64,000 nucleotides of DNA from Dicaeum eximium (lineage: Eukaryota; Chordata; Aves; Passeriformes; Dicaeidae): NCBI GenBank assembly GCA_013396995.1, contig VWZP01005263.1, forward strand, positions 1,162,177 through 1,226,176. Direction: 5' to 3'. This document shows positions 10,990 through 24,300 of the stretch, piece after piece (the first letter of the stretch is position 1; each line of letters starts with the position of its first letter). A model generated the notes under the pieces. The model had not been told where the DNA came from. It saw nothing but the letters and a program-made list of their open reading frames with translations, and did no database searches. The translations under genes were made by a program, and so were the position numbers.

Positions 10990-13120
10990 AAGGTTTGTGT
11001 TGGGATGCCTGCTCCCCCTTGCCAAGTTGTAAACAATACAGCATTTTTTGGTGTATTTTGGGACAAAGCTGATCAAATCAGAGTGATACATGGTCACTGA
11101 GAAAGTCATCCAGGTCAGGCCCTTACAACACATGGATGAAGAACACCTCATGGCAGGTGAGGACCAGATGCCAAGTCTCAGCAACACACTTTGATGTCTT
11201 GGATTATCCAAGACTTTGGGTGGCATGTAAGAAGCATTTCTGTGTCTTGCAGAGAAGTGTGCACAGAAAAAGGAGCTAGCTTGAGAGCTAAGAGAGGTAA
11301 TTCCAGAGCTACAGAGTTAATTCCAGCAGAGCAAGTGACTACCCAGGATGACAATTTTAGCCTGAACCCTTCGTGACTGGCAGAGCTGGCAGTGGGACCA
11401 GCTCATTAATTCATCCTTTCCCTCAGCACTTCAAAGGAGGTAGAGTATATTTGCACACACCTGCCATCCCCCAAGCCAAAGTCTGCACCTTCTTCTGTTA
11501 CTCCAAGTGCAGTGAAACCCTCCGGGGCCATAGGGCACCCACCACGGAGCAATCCTATCCCAGCTGCCTGCAAGGGGATGGAAACAAAAACCTCTCCTCT
11601 GCCAGCACAAAGGGCTCCTCCGACGGCTGCCTGAGCCCACAGCCCTGCTCCCACCAATAATCCCCTCCTCCATAATTTAATAAGCCTCAAAGCAGCGAGG
11701 TCTGTCCTCCCCCACGCCACGATTCCCTCTCCCGTTCCCCAGACAGGCTGTGACAGCCACAAAGAAGAAATACTCCCCTGTGCATTGTTAAAGGCCTAAC
11801 TCCCCAACCAAAGACAGGCTCAGTTAACATTAAAGCCTCTTCCCTTGTGAGCAACCTGAGCTGAGATTAAGGAATGAGCCCACACTGTCAACCTTAACCC
11901 TGATATGAGGCTGGTAACTAGGGCAACAGCATCTCACAAGTAAACCCTGCCATGCTGTTTTGTCTTCTGACACTGCAACGCAAAATATGATAGGTAAGTG
12001 GATGGATAAATAAAAACTGAACATCACCCACTCTTCTGGCTCATATTTTAGTCTTGGAGTTTACTAAGAGCTGGAGATGGTTATTTATTAATGCTGGTAT
12101 TAATGCCAAAACATAATGTTGTTCACTCTCTGTGCGTGGTGCACACCAGATGACAGCGTGTTCTCCCTTCTCGCTTGGACTCCAGCGTAATTATTTACAG
12201 AAGGTAGCACAAAATGATCTTCCCAATATTAGACTCAAGCTGCTTGTCTGGTTTAGCTTGATCTTTATTTATAGACACTGAGTCTGGGAGCTTTTTGTAT
12301 GCAGAGCAGGACATAGTGACCTACTCTGGCTCACTTATATAATAGTTTCAAAGCAGACTTAGTGTAAATTGACCCTAATCTGATCTTGAATTGTAACACA
12401 TGATAATTCCAAAAATAAATCAGCATTTATCTCACTCTATGCAACTCATTTATTTCAGAATTGGAAATAACCAAAGGCTGATAAATCTAAGTATTATTTA
12501 TTAATACCTTCAACTTTTTTTTAAAAGTCCCTCATTAATTCTGACCATTACAACAACCAAGATGTTATTATACCATGCAGCTGAGGAGAGCTCTGTAATT
12601 CACTTGGCTCAGCCTTGGAGTCTGTTTCCAAATGCAAATACTATATTCAAGAAAGCAAACTTAAAGACAAAATTTCCATGTGGTTTTTGAAAACATACCC
12701 TTAAAATCCACCCAGGCAAATTTGGAAGAAGACAGGAACCTTGGCACACCTTCAAGCACACAAGTACAATTCTTTCCCCATCATTATTTGTGCAAATTTA
12801 CAACCCCACTTGAATTTACAGCTCAAGTGTTCCACAAGCACTTGAGTGTGCAAGAGCTTTCCATGGGCATCTTGGTTTTACATTTCAATAGTATTCATGG
12901 AAGACAACACAAAACATGGACCTGAACCTGAACCAGTATTTGCAGATATTTTTACAGTATTTGCTTAACATGCTGAAGAATGGCAGCTGTATGAAAACAC
13001 AGAGACATGCTTAGAGTGGTTTCTAACAACTTTGAGCAATAATTTCCTGCCAAAAAACTGATCTGAAATGGTCTTAGGATCACTGGAAAGCAGGTCCATC
13101 ACATTCTTCCTCCATATCAG
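10990..13120. other. Non-coding stretch
   Basis: No gene is recognisable. A GC-richer patch at 11370-11770 gives several short overlapping frames on both strands (up to 118 codons), with no recognisable product. The part from about 12050 to 12560 is AT-rich. A small inverted repeat (CTCAAGTG at 12822-12829 and its complement at 12839-12846) and a perfect octamer ATGCAAAT at 12632-12639 are present. A GTAAGT splice-donor-like string at 11994-11999 has no matching exon that I could find. Confidence 0.5.
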
Positions 13121-13124
13121 TATT

Positions 13125-13255
13125 AGCTAATTAATCAGCCAAACTGATTATGCATGCTATTCAAATCTGGCCTTTGTAAAATGCCATAGCTTGGGTTCAA
13201 AGTGATTTCTCACATGGTAATAGTCCTATTAATTTACAGTAATTATTTGCATGGT
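13125..13255. promoter_or_regulatory. Homeodomain/POU motif-rich patch
   Basis: Within about 130 bases there are several TAAT/ATTA cores (13128-13136 contains CTAATTAAT), a TGATTATGCATGC string at 13145-13157, a further AATTTAC/AATTATT pair, and a perfect octamer ATTTGCAT at 13245-13252. Such packing is common in conserved developmental enhancers, but AT-rich DNA produces it by chance as well. Confidence 0.2.
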
Positions 13256-13259
13256 AAAA

Positions 13260-16200
13260 AAGGCTCCAGTGCTGCAGACTGGCGTGAGCAGCTCGCTCTT
13301 GGCTGGCAGCTGCTGGCTGAAGCCCTGCCCAGATCAGATTGTGCAGAGGGTAAATCATTGACATTCATCTTTCCTATCAGGGAGCAGCACACAGATGGGT
13401 TTGGCAGCGAGTGTGCACCCTTCCCAGTGCAGCTATTAAGGTCCATCCTGCTAGTCCTTGCATTATGCGGGTTATAAAGCATTTATGGGTGATCAGAAGC
13501 CACCTTCTGAGCTACTTGTCCATTCCTCTATATATCAAGGTATCCATTCTCTATTTTTTGAGCAGAATAGAGCCTCCTGCTCACTTAGAGTATTTAGAAT
13601 GTTTCACATTAATGTGCATGGAGAGAGGAACAACTTTTCCTATTGGTGCTATCGTTCCTGGAAAACTAATTGTTTATTTTAAGCTATATTTGTCCAAGAC
13701 CTTTTGCAAAGGAGGATTTGTCTATTATTCATTTATGCATCAGGTACTTGATTCTTGTAAAAAATTCCCGATCCAGCCCTCAGAACAGGGACACAGTGTT
13801 CATTTTTTGTGCAGATCTGTATGAACTAATAACAAAATCCTGCACCATTTGGAAGGGTTTTCTCCTTCAGACTTCCTGGCAGCTTAGTTCTGGGCAAAAA
13901 TACCTCTCTGGACACTGGCAGTATGGTATCACATGGAGATACAGCATCTGATCCTGCTGAGTTACTCACAGAGAGCTCTGAAACAGAATTCCTGACAGGC
14001 CTTCCAAAGCATTACCTAACTTGCATTTTTCCTGATACACACTCAGGACAGAGTTTGTCTGTTTAAATAAGGTTTCAATGACAACATTTGGGGGAACAAA
14101 AGGTCTTAGTTTCACCATGCTGGTTTCCACCATTCCCTTTGAGTGCCCCATAGCTGTCTCTCTTTCCCAGGGTAGGAGGAGGAGGAGATCCCAGCGAGGG
14201 CAGGCTGTGGGGAAGAGGATGATGCCTTCTCCCAAGGGAGGTCTCAGCCGTGCTGCACACACCACTTTTGTCTCTGCAGCTGCTCCCCTTCCCCTCACAC
14301 AACCTTAAAGCCAAAACCAAATCCCACTCCATGCTCCAGGCACCAGTTATGGGATATTTAATACTCTTTATCTCCGATTTTGGCCTTCCCACACCACACA
14401 AAGGCTCTGGCATTGTGATGATGACCTTACCTTCACATCTGAAACAGGATGAAGAAACTCAGGGTGAGGATAAATCCTTGCTGCATTCCTGTTTCTACAT
14501 GTACAATCCAGGAGAACAATTATAGAAGGGAGGTTCCAGGCCAAAACTTGAAAACAAAATTAAATCTTATTCCATCGCTTGCAGTTTCCATAAATGTGTT
14601 TTAATAGGCACCAGTATTTCATTTTTCCTTCAGAAATAATCCTTCTGAAGACACTGGTGTTTGTAAGTAGGCCATATTTTTGGCACACTAAATGTGCTGT
14701 GGAGGAAAGACTTGATTGTCTGCTGCTTTATCTGGGAGTGAATAAGGGGCAGTAGGAATGGCTTGTTCTAACTCCAGAAAAGATTGGATTAATTACATTT
14801 GGCATAATGGAAATAAAAATGAAAATGGTGCATATTTCTTTTGAGATATTAAAAATTAAATCTTCCTTTCACTGAAGAGCCTTTACTCTGAATAAATATT
14901 TTTGTTCTTTACCCATAATAGAGAATACCTAATTGAATGTGTACTAATGAGTTTAAAATAGTTCAACTTCTTGATCTTCCTTGTTATTTATTATCACCAT
15001 CTAGCATTTTAAATTAAGAATTGAAGAAATTGTAAGAAAAAATATAATTAATCCTAAAATATACTGCAAAGAGATTTTTCAAATTACCCAAGAAGAAGAC
15101 AAAGATAAAACAAATGCCAAAGGCAAAAAAAAGAATCCTCCATAATACTTGATTTGATTTCAGAATGGTTATGGAGCAATTGTTACTCAAAGGTAGGTGG
15201 AGAGAGCATGGCAACACTCTCAGAGGTAAGGAAGACCAATTTTGTATTGCAGGATTTACCAAGAAAACACAGAAATCAGACAACCAGAAACCCACACAAA
15301 CAAATGGTAGTAGATTTCAAACCCCACCAAAATAAATTAGGTGATCACAAGCTGCAGAACAGGACAGATGCAGGAATAAAGTTTTCCAGAGGCACAATTA
15401 CTGAAGGTGTCTGGAATGGCACCTTTTAAAGGTCAGGTTTTAAGGCTATCTAAAACTGGACTCCTACTGAGTACTTACAAGTCTATCTGAAATAAATTTT
15501 CTGATACAGATTATTGGGAAGCTCCTACACTGACTCTTCAGCTCCATGATAAATTTAAGGCTCTGAGATCAGTGACATGACAAGAGCACCTGCACCCAAC
15601 TCACATTGTCTGATATTATGACTCTCACATATTGTGGTTTCCCGAAGAAGAATCCTTGACTTAAAATACACTTTTCAAAACCAAAGTTCAGGAGGAAAAA
15701 GTTCTCTCTTCTCTCTTTTCAGGCTATAAGGTTCAAAGGCACGGCATACCCACTATGCATCAGAAGTCAAGGAATCAGCACTTCTGAGGACACCAGATGG
15801 GCCTTAATACACCAGGCATTCCAAAACTTTTCTCTAATGACACCATCTGGGTGCTTTCTTTAGAGAAGCCCACATATCACTGGCAATTCAGTGACATAAA
15901 TGCTTTGCATATAATATTTTCTCTAGACTTGCTAACAGTGTCTGGATTATAAATATTTGTGGGACATAGCCTACATCTCATGGCTTTGCATGCCACCTTT
16001 CTAAGAATATAAGGATCCCAAGTTTCATATCTTCATTAGGAGTTTCCCTCTTAATCACCCAGAATTTTCTAACCAAGGCACACTGGCTTTCAAAGCACAC
16101 CCTTGTTTGAGTGACAAGAAACCTCTCCCCCCAGTCCAGATCAGAAATGCCAAGTGGATGCCCCGAAGAGCCAACAAGAAGGACCCTGGGCAGCCCCACA

Positions 16201-19200
16201 TGGCTCCAGTGAGCGCTGAAAGCCCAGCTGAGGAGCAGAAACATATTTGCAAACAACTGTGCTTCCGTCCAGTCTGCCTTTGGCATGTGTTTTTCCCCTG
16301 CAGGGCTTCATGTGGGAACCAATTCAGCTCCTCTGAGTAGATTTCAAATGTCATTTTCAAGAAAGAAAAATAATTTGTGTTGTACATTTTCTCAAGCTTC
16401 ATAAGCATTATTAGCTCAGTATAACATCAGTCATCTCCTTACAGTCCAGCAGTGCCATAATCTCTGCTTTACTATGCAAACACTATCACTCATGCTTAGA
16501 CTTTAACTAACTCTTTTCTCAATGCACTCAACCTGTTAGAAATCTTGCTTGACAGTTCTTTGATACCTACACAGGATATTTTTGAGCCTTCAGCAACAAA
16601 ACTGAAGCATATACAATTTCTCACAATGTTGAACCTCATCCAATTGAAGGGTTGAGTTTAGACTTCAATTATTTATGAACTATTAGTTTCCTGAACTAAT
16701 CAAATAATTCCACCTAAACAGTAGAATAGCTTTTACCATGCAAGACAGTGCAATAAGTATATAATTCTGCCTGACAATCTGCTGCCACAGGCAGGGACAA
16801 ATTGTTATGCATGTGCCATTCAGATTTAAAATTGATAATGGACATTCAGAAGATAAACATTAATCTTCCAGACATGTTACACCACACAGAAAACAAGCGG
16901 TGACAAAAATATTGAGACAAAAGAAATTTCTGGCTGTTTCCAAACCAGTCTAAGGCAAATACAATAAAGGGCCATTGTTCTAAGAGAATAGTTGCTGTAT
17001 GGGGAGCTGTTCTAGCTGTTGCTGAAATAAACTATTGTGTAGTGCTCAGTGTAATCCCCTAAGAAAATTTACACATATATTCACTTGGAGGACAATGTAA
17101 CTTTTCTCATAATACAGCCCTGCCATGTACACAAATCACAAATCACCCACAAAGAATCACAAACCAAACCCCCCAGAATCATGAGATAAACTCAGAAATG
17201 TTGTGGGTGTCTCTCTTTGGCCTTGCCCTCATTCTACTCTTGCCATTCACATTGCTTGGGTATCTCACAGGAATTTCTATTTCCCCATCTTCAGGTGGGC
17301 TTTGATCTCATGCTCACCTGGCTGGGTTGCTGTGTGCCTCAATGTCTCCACTTTCCTCCCCTTCAGCCTGACTACAAAGCACAGGCTACATTGAGATTCC
17401 CAGTTCACACTCAGCTTCTCCAGATATTAAACATTATCTGGTTGCAGCACCTGGACATAACCCTCGGGAATAATTGATGGTATCTTGGTCTTGTTCATTT
17501 AATATGAAGTTTTTGATATTAATTAATGCATTACCAAAAAGTTATGGCTGGTCTAGTTTTATTATGTGGTTCTACATGGGTTTTTTGTATAAACACTGGT
17601 CATATTTAAAAGCTTTTTTATCCAGCTATAGATCTGTTTTCTGAAATGAAAGCTAAGATTTCTAAGGAGAGGATGAGCTTCCACAAATATTCATCACTCA
17701 TGATAAAAGTGCAAGGGCTGGTAGTACTGCAAAGCCAAACACAGAAAAATCTGGTCTAATTCTAATAACACACAAAAATGGTTTTCAGATTAAGCCATCA
17801 ATTTTTTTATTCATTCTTGACTCTGAGTTTTTCAAGGTTCCTTATCTGTTAGTTCACAGAAGTGTTACCCTAAACACTTACAATTCATAGTTTCACCAGT
17901 CTCTGGCAAGAATTTTTCTTTTTTCATAGTAAGATATTTATGCACCCCGTTTATCCTGATAAAAAAATATTTTCATAGACTGATAAGTTCAAATATTTGC
18001 CATGATGAAGCATTAGCTACTTCTTATGGTATGAATAAGTATGGGTAATTATGCCCTCAGTTTCAAATATATGCAGGTGGCTTTGCACAAAACTCTGTAT
18101 TTTCTTTCTGGAGCATTTTATAGTGAATAATAAAAACATATTTACAAGATTAGATCTAAAAACCATTGCAATCTGTTGAAAAGAGTCCATCAGGATCATT
18201 GGATTCTGGAAGCTACTGCACATTTCATCCACAAAACTCTTGTCTCTTGACATATTTTATCATATCTGTTCAATCTCAGTCTGACCTGCACAGGATGGAT
18301 CCATATGCTCAGCTCCCCATCCCACATGTGCTCAGATGCCTTCCCAAGGGCAGAGGAAGACAAAAGATCTCTGTGACTCAAGCTCTGGTGGATTTTGGAA
18401 TGGGAGTTTAAATGAACAGTGTTTCTTTCTCTGCCTCATCCTTCTGCCAGAGGTTAATGCCAGCCTAATGGGATGTAATTATGCTTGAGCTGGCACAGTT
18501 TACTGCTCAGGGGGTACCTGAACCACCACAGGTGACACGTGGACACCTGGAGAGGCAGGAGGGGGACAATGGCAGTGCCAGCTTTTGAAACCACTGCACT
18601 TAATCCACCAGAGCTTTAAATTGCTGCTCTACCCAACTCTGAAGTTGGCTGTGCAATTCCAGTTCATGCTGGTAAATCCAGTAAACTTAATTTGGTAATG
18701 TAACACAGCACTAGCATTTTGCTTGTATGTAATCTAATTACATTTTAAAGTACTGCATTTTTCTTAACTTGCAGGATTTTTTAGCTCTGAGTTGTTGTTT
18801 TGTATTATTAAACTTCAACCAAATCCAAATGTCATTCCCTAGAACCACTCTCAGCATACATGTGAAGTTCTTTGGATTTATTTAATGTCAGAATTATTGG
18901 GCAGGACTGTGAAGTTATTCCATTAAGGAAAAATACATCTTGGGAAAGTGAACATGAGTAAAAATGAGATGTAAAGCCTAAATGCAAGGATTTGGTTACA
19001 TGTTGGCATTCTGCTTCATAGTAAGAATCTATTTATACACACTCTGCTTCGTTCACCAGGGGAATTGGAAACACATTTGCAAATTAAAGTCTGATTCAGA
19101 ACAGCCTCTTGCTCGAGTAAAAAACAAAAACAACAACAGTGACACAGAGCCAGAGTAAAATATCTTAATTTGTGTCTACAGGGAATATGTTTTTCCTCTC

Positions 19201-20955
19201 GACTATACCTTTAGAATTTACCACATCAAACCTCTGCTTATGGATGACTCATTGTAGGTGCAGTCATTGGTTATTTTCATATATCTGGTGTCACACATGG
19301 CAGGTCACCTCCTCCAACTGCGGCTGTCCTCCTCCACGAGCATGGAACACATTCTCCTTCAGATATGGACCTACTTTCTCTAAAAGGTGGTATGGTATAC
19401 ACCAAACTAATAGCAAATAATCTGAGTTTAACTTGCCAATGTGCTTATCAGCCAAGAAGATTGACTATTGCCCACACTATTGATTAGAGAAAACATATCA
19501 ATGAACATTGACCCTATGTTGCCAGTGGAACCCCTTAAAACTAATGACTTTTAATTACTCAGTGCAGCAGTGGCAGAACTGACAATTGCTTATTGTAATA
19601 TTGATTCCAAAGATCACTTGAGTGATGCTGTTTGAATTTATGGAGCACTAAACTTTGCCTTTCAAAGAGCAGATGCACCTTTTGATCACTGATAGAGTTT
19701 GTTTGGTTTTAAATCTTTGTCAATAACGGGGTGAATGTCTCTATTCCAAGTACTGATTTGTAGTAATCTCCAAAGAAATCTCTCTAGGAGCTACACCTAA
19801 TGGCTGACAATGTATTTGTCTACAAAATGAGTCAACTGTTAAAGTCTCCATGGTTGTGCAACTTCCTTAACAGGCTGATAATTCCTTATTAATTGTAAAA
19901 GGTTTGTACAACATTAGGAGGGTCTATAAAATCCACTCATGACAAAAACCATCGTAGCCTATAACATTTTATAGGCACTGAAATGAGAGGATTTCGTGGG
20001 TGTTAACAATTGCAGCCTCCAAGAGTTTACATTTCTGTTCTCACTATCTTTTGCCTATTTTCTTCAAAGTGTGAAAAAAGGTGCAAGTAAACTGAGCAAA
20101 GCATATGTCTTCTTCTTCTTTTGTTAATTTATACGGATCTCTGCATTCTTATGCTCTCAGATTGTTTTTACATGTTATTGTTGTACCATGTCATAAAAAA
20201 ACCCAAACATGTTAGTGAGAGGCAGAGCTGATCTAATGAAATGATGTTATTGAATAACTCTTGCAGATATTGCAGAGAGACTACATAACCATGGCTATAG
20301 GTGCAGGTACACATAAAAACACACATTCCCCTACACATTCATACTGTATATACATGGAAACACCAACATGATGTACTGACTCATTTGTTTAGTCCATTCC
20401 AGGCTCACAGAATAACATGAACAGCTGCCTTGCTCTTTAATGCTCCAAAAGTTGCTAAACTGGAATTAAACTTCATCTACATCTCCACATTCACAACCAA
20501 TATACACAGGGGCTTGGATTCATGTGATTCTGAGCTTGATATGTCATCAAGAGAATTGACCCATGCCTGCATGTGTCTCATTAAGGCTGCCCAGATATGT
20601 CATTTCCAATTTTTCATATTGACTCCCCCATCTTCCTTTCTTAGCTAAAGTGTTCAGTCATCTCCATCCTGCCAAAAAAATTCTAAGCATGCAGCTTATC
20701 CTGAGCTCTTCTCTTGACCCTTTGTAATGCTTAAAATAGTAGATGCTAAGAAATGCTTCAGCACCACAAGGACACTAATGATTCCTTTCATAACCTCCTT
20801 TAGTGTTTTGCTCTAAACGTTCAATACTTTTAGATTAAATTAATGCAGTAATGTATTTTTTATATGTGTGATGCCTTAAGTTTTAGCTTTCATATTTTTC
20901 AGATTCTGTATTGCCTTAGCAGTAACTGCCTCAGTGTAACTCTGAATTTCATACA
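13260..20955. other. Long quiet non-coding stretch
   Basis: About 7.7 kb with no recognisable gene and no repeat that I can name. Open frames reach 137 codons (13411-13824) but overlap other frames and show no known domain. A REST-like left half-site TTCAGCACC occurs at 20757-20765; a GGACAC follows, but the spacing and last base do not fit a canonical RE1 element. The stretch is otherwise AT-rich unique sequence. Confidence 0.5.
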
Positions 20956-20959
20956 AAGT

Positions 20960-21316
20960 GTTAGTAAGTTCTGTTTGCAGTTTAGTTAGACAAAACAATC
21001 CTTTTCCAGCCTGAGAACCAAGGTCACCATTGCAGCTTCAGGCCCAAAAGTATAAACAACAGAGAATTGAGGAGAGCAAACCAGGAGGATGGGACTCCAT
21101 AACCTGAAGCTGTAATTGGACAATTAACCCCAAGATGTAAATGGACCAAAACTTATACAAGTGTGAAAACTCGTGACCTGTCGTCCATCTTGGGTAAAGC
21201 CATGGCCAGGCTCTTGTGCTGCCCAAGGTGTATCCTTTGAAGGCCTTTTAATAAATACTTATTTTATTCCTTTAACTCTGTCTAGCCTCCGTTCCAGGTA
21301 GCCTCTTTAGGCACCA
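20960..21316 (+). mobile_element. Solo LTR of an avian endogenous retrovirus
   Basis: The segment reads like a passerine ERV long terminal repeat (ERVL-like). It has a TATA-like box TATAAA at 21051-21056 and a polyadenylation signal AATAAA at 21250-21255 in a stretch resembling 'ccttttaataaatact'. This is followed by a U5-like end, TCTAGCCTCCGTTCCAGGTAGCC, within 21281-21303, terminating in GCACCA at 21311-21316. Retroviral LTRs normally begin TG and end CA. The 3' end fits; the 5' end could be at TGTTAG (20959) or TGTTTG (about 20972). I see no gag, pol or env-like sequence on either side and no second copy, so this looks like a solo LTR left by recombination. A target-site duplication could not be identified with confidence. 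Confidence 0.7.
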
Positions 21317-21319
21317 TGT

Positions 21320-24300
21320 GTGCATTTGTAAATATATCTGACTTTGAAAAATGTGCAACAACTGTTGTGTATTCTCCAATGAGTTGCAGGATTAACACTA
21401 AATGAACATTAAATCAGCAACTCCTCTGTGTGACCTTGAGCTCTGCACAGCCAAGTCTATAAACTCCCTCTGTGTTCTTGCTCAGCTCGGAGGAGACTGA
21501 GGAGATGTATGGAGCCTTATGGAGCCACTGCTGCTTGCTGTGTTTTGCAGAGAAAGGGGCAGTTCCAGAGTGTGTCTGAAAGGGGGAATGTGCATCTTAA
21601 CCCACCAGTCTGACCAGTCAGCCCTGAGCACAGGGCAGGAGGAGCAGCCTCTCACTGCTGTGTGGGGACAAGGCCAGAGGGGCAGGGTGCCAATACTTAA
21701 ATGTGGTTATTGCAGTGGGACTCTACTCAGCATGGCATTAAGAGATGAGAAGGGTGATGAGCAGGTGAGCCCTGCACCTCCACACACAGAGTGCAGCACA
21801 CACCTCTGCCTGACTGGCTGCTGCTCCTGCAAATATTGTCATTTGGAAGCTCCTTCTGAGGGCTTCTCTGAGAAATGACATTTCACTTTAATACTATATT
21901 ACCTGTAAACTACAGCTCTCATATCAAATTCTGCTGTCATTTGTCCTTGCAATGTCTGCAGCCCAAGAACAGTATTACAGATTATGATAATCACCTTTTA
22001 AATTAATCAGGTGTAGCCTACTAAGGCTGGTTCTTAAGGGGCCTTATGGAAAGGGGATGTTTTTCCATGTGAAGATAAGCCCACATAATGTCCAGCACAG
22101 GAAGACTCTGCAGGAAAAGACTAAAGGTGTGAGTGGCTCAGTGAGTCACCTCTGGAAGGAGCCTGTGCTGGTGCCACCACTCACACTGCTCAGTGTCACA
22201 GGTTCTCACCGAGGAGAACAGCTCATTCCTGCATTCAGTGACAGATGGACACCTGAGGTGCATTTTCCTACCTCTATTTCTGCAATAGCAGAGGCAGCCA
22301 CATGCCAAAGACCTGATCCAGTTTGGATTAAGGGCGCTGGCCAAGAGGCTGCAAGGTGTGGATGTGCAAGTGCCACTGCTCTCAGAGGGACTGCACACAA
22401 ATTTGCCTCCTAAGCACAGGGTCAAGAGCTCTACAAGGCTAACATGAGATGGCCCAGCATCTTTCACTGCTTTGACTCCAGCTGAAGTTCAGATAAAATG
22501 CAAAACATTCTCTTTCACTATAGTCCTCATGTGTTGCCACAGAAGTCTGCTTGGGAAATAAAAACCCTTTGGCCACCTGAGAGAAAATTCCCACCGTGCA
22601 GTCAGTGCATACCTCACTTTTGCTCTAATATGCATGGGATCTCCTACAAACTTCAGAGTAGGAGGCAAAGGGTAGGAGGAAAAGCTTCTGCTTTAAAACA
22701 TGCTGCTGAGGCAGTTCACTGTGCTGCTTTATTCAGATTGGAACAGTCATCGCCCTGGTATCTGAGTGCCTAATTATTGTTCTTGAAAATTAAAGCAAGT
22801 GCTAACAACATGAGATTTTTCTGCCGGTTCAAACTTTTGCTGCAGGGTACTCAATGCCTTTATCAGGAGCAACTGGGAGTATGGTTTCCCATCACATATG
22901 GGCCCAGAAGGGCTACTTTATAGATATCTAAAGAAAACTGACGGCTTTGGTGGAGATACTTTTACATCAGAGAGCATGAAGAGCTCCTTCCCTGCCAGAA
23001 AATGCCTCTTCTACAGATAATCAACAGTTTCCTCTATCCCTATTCAGGAGAGGGGTTTGCTTCAGAAGACACATGGCTGTCGAAAGACACAGCCTGCAAG
23101 CCCCACTGCTCCTGCAACGATGCATTTTCTGAATCAACATTCAGGATGTGGGCAATGCCTGCACAGTGCCTCAGCTGCTCTGCCTGCAGCAGCCTGGAGC
23201 TCAGTGCCAGCTCAGCAGGTACGTGGTGAAAAGTGGCTCCATACCTGGACTGCTGGGATAGCAGTAACTAGTTAGCATTAATTTAGGTATTTTCCATTAC
23301 ACTCCAGTATAGACTTATCCACAATGTGATTTAAGCAGAGCAGGTCTGAGCTATGACACTCAGCAGAATTTTCAACTAGATGTAAACTTTTACTTGCCAA
23401 AACTGACACCTGTGCCTTTTGCCACACTTCAGCTACAGCCTTTAATGCTACTTCCCAACTAGAATTCTTTGGATGGCACAGAAATTTATGGTAAAGGAAG
23501 ATTTCCAGCCTGGGAGGAGAGAGGTAAGGGAATATGTATCACTGAGAAGCTCTATATTATTATTTTACTTACAACTTATATGATTCCTGTTGAGTTTCCT
23601 TCTTTTGTATGCACTCAGATGTATTTCTGGTTAAAAGAGTAGTATGAAAAAAGGCCATTTTTAGCTTTCCAGCCGTAATTCCCAACATACCACTTACATT
23701 TTTAGGAACACAGCTTCATAACTCTTTATATATGCCTTGATATTTATCATCTGACAAATCCAACTATATCATAGACCTCTGCCTTAATAAATGTTGGTCC
23801 TGTAAGAAATGGCAGACACTATTTTCCCCTAAATGTTTTCTTGTGCTAATTGCAAGTGATATGAAGTTCATGTCACCTAGCTACAGGATGAAATCTCTCA
23901 GCAAAAGCCTGTGTGATAAAGCCAAGTATTCTTTCTGGTAAATAGAAAGCCAGGTACTAATCTGTAAGAAAGTCAGCTGTAAGTAGCACAGAGCTGCATA
24001 CTGCATTCCCAGCAATTCAATACAGCAGAAAATGCTGAAGAAAATCATCAACAAAAAATTCTCAGGACGTGATTCTCATTGACAACAAAAGCACCTTTAA
24101 ACTTAGAATACTGTAAGAGAATATTGAGTGGGGCATAAACATAATATAATATTCCAGTCCTCCAAGGCCCCATCGCTGTCTGCACTGGTATAAAGGTGCC
24201 TGGGCAGTCAAATCTGTTTCCTTGTAACATTATGTCATGTCATATTTCATTTCAAAATGATGTTTAAACATAACATAACTGATTTGCCCTGAACTTCTAA

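Noticed and set aside
11994..11999. Splice donor GTAAGT (and GTGAGT at 40584-40589) marking exons
   Set aside because: Such hexamers occur by chance many times in 64 kb; no matching acceptor with an open, protein-like exon was found.
12632..12639. Perfect octamers ATGCAAAT/ATTTGCAT across the window as a POU-site array
   Set aside because: Their number is about what AT-rich sequence of this length gives by chance, and most are far apart.
20757..20775. REST/RE1 site
   Set aside because: Only the left half-site is good; spacing to the right half and its last base do not fit.
21428..21445. MIR SINE middle segment
   Set aside because: The match is short, and flanking sequence fits only if an insertion is assumed.
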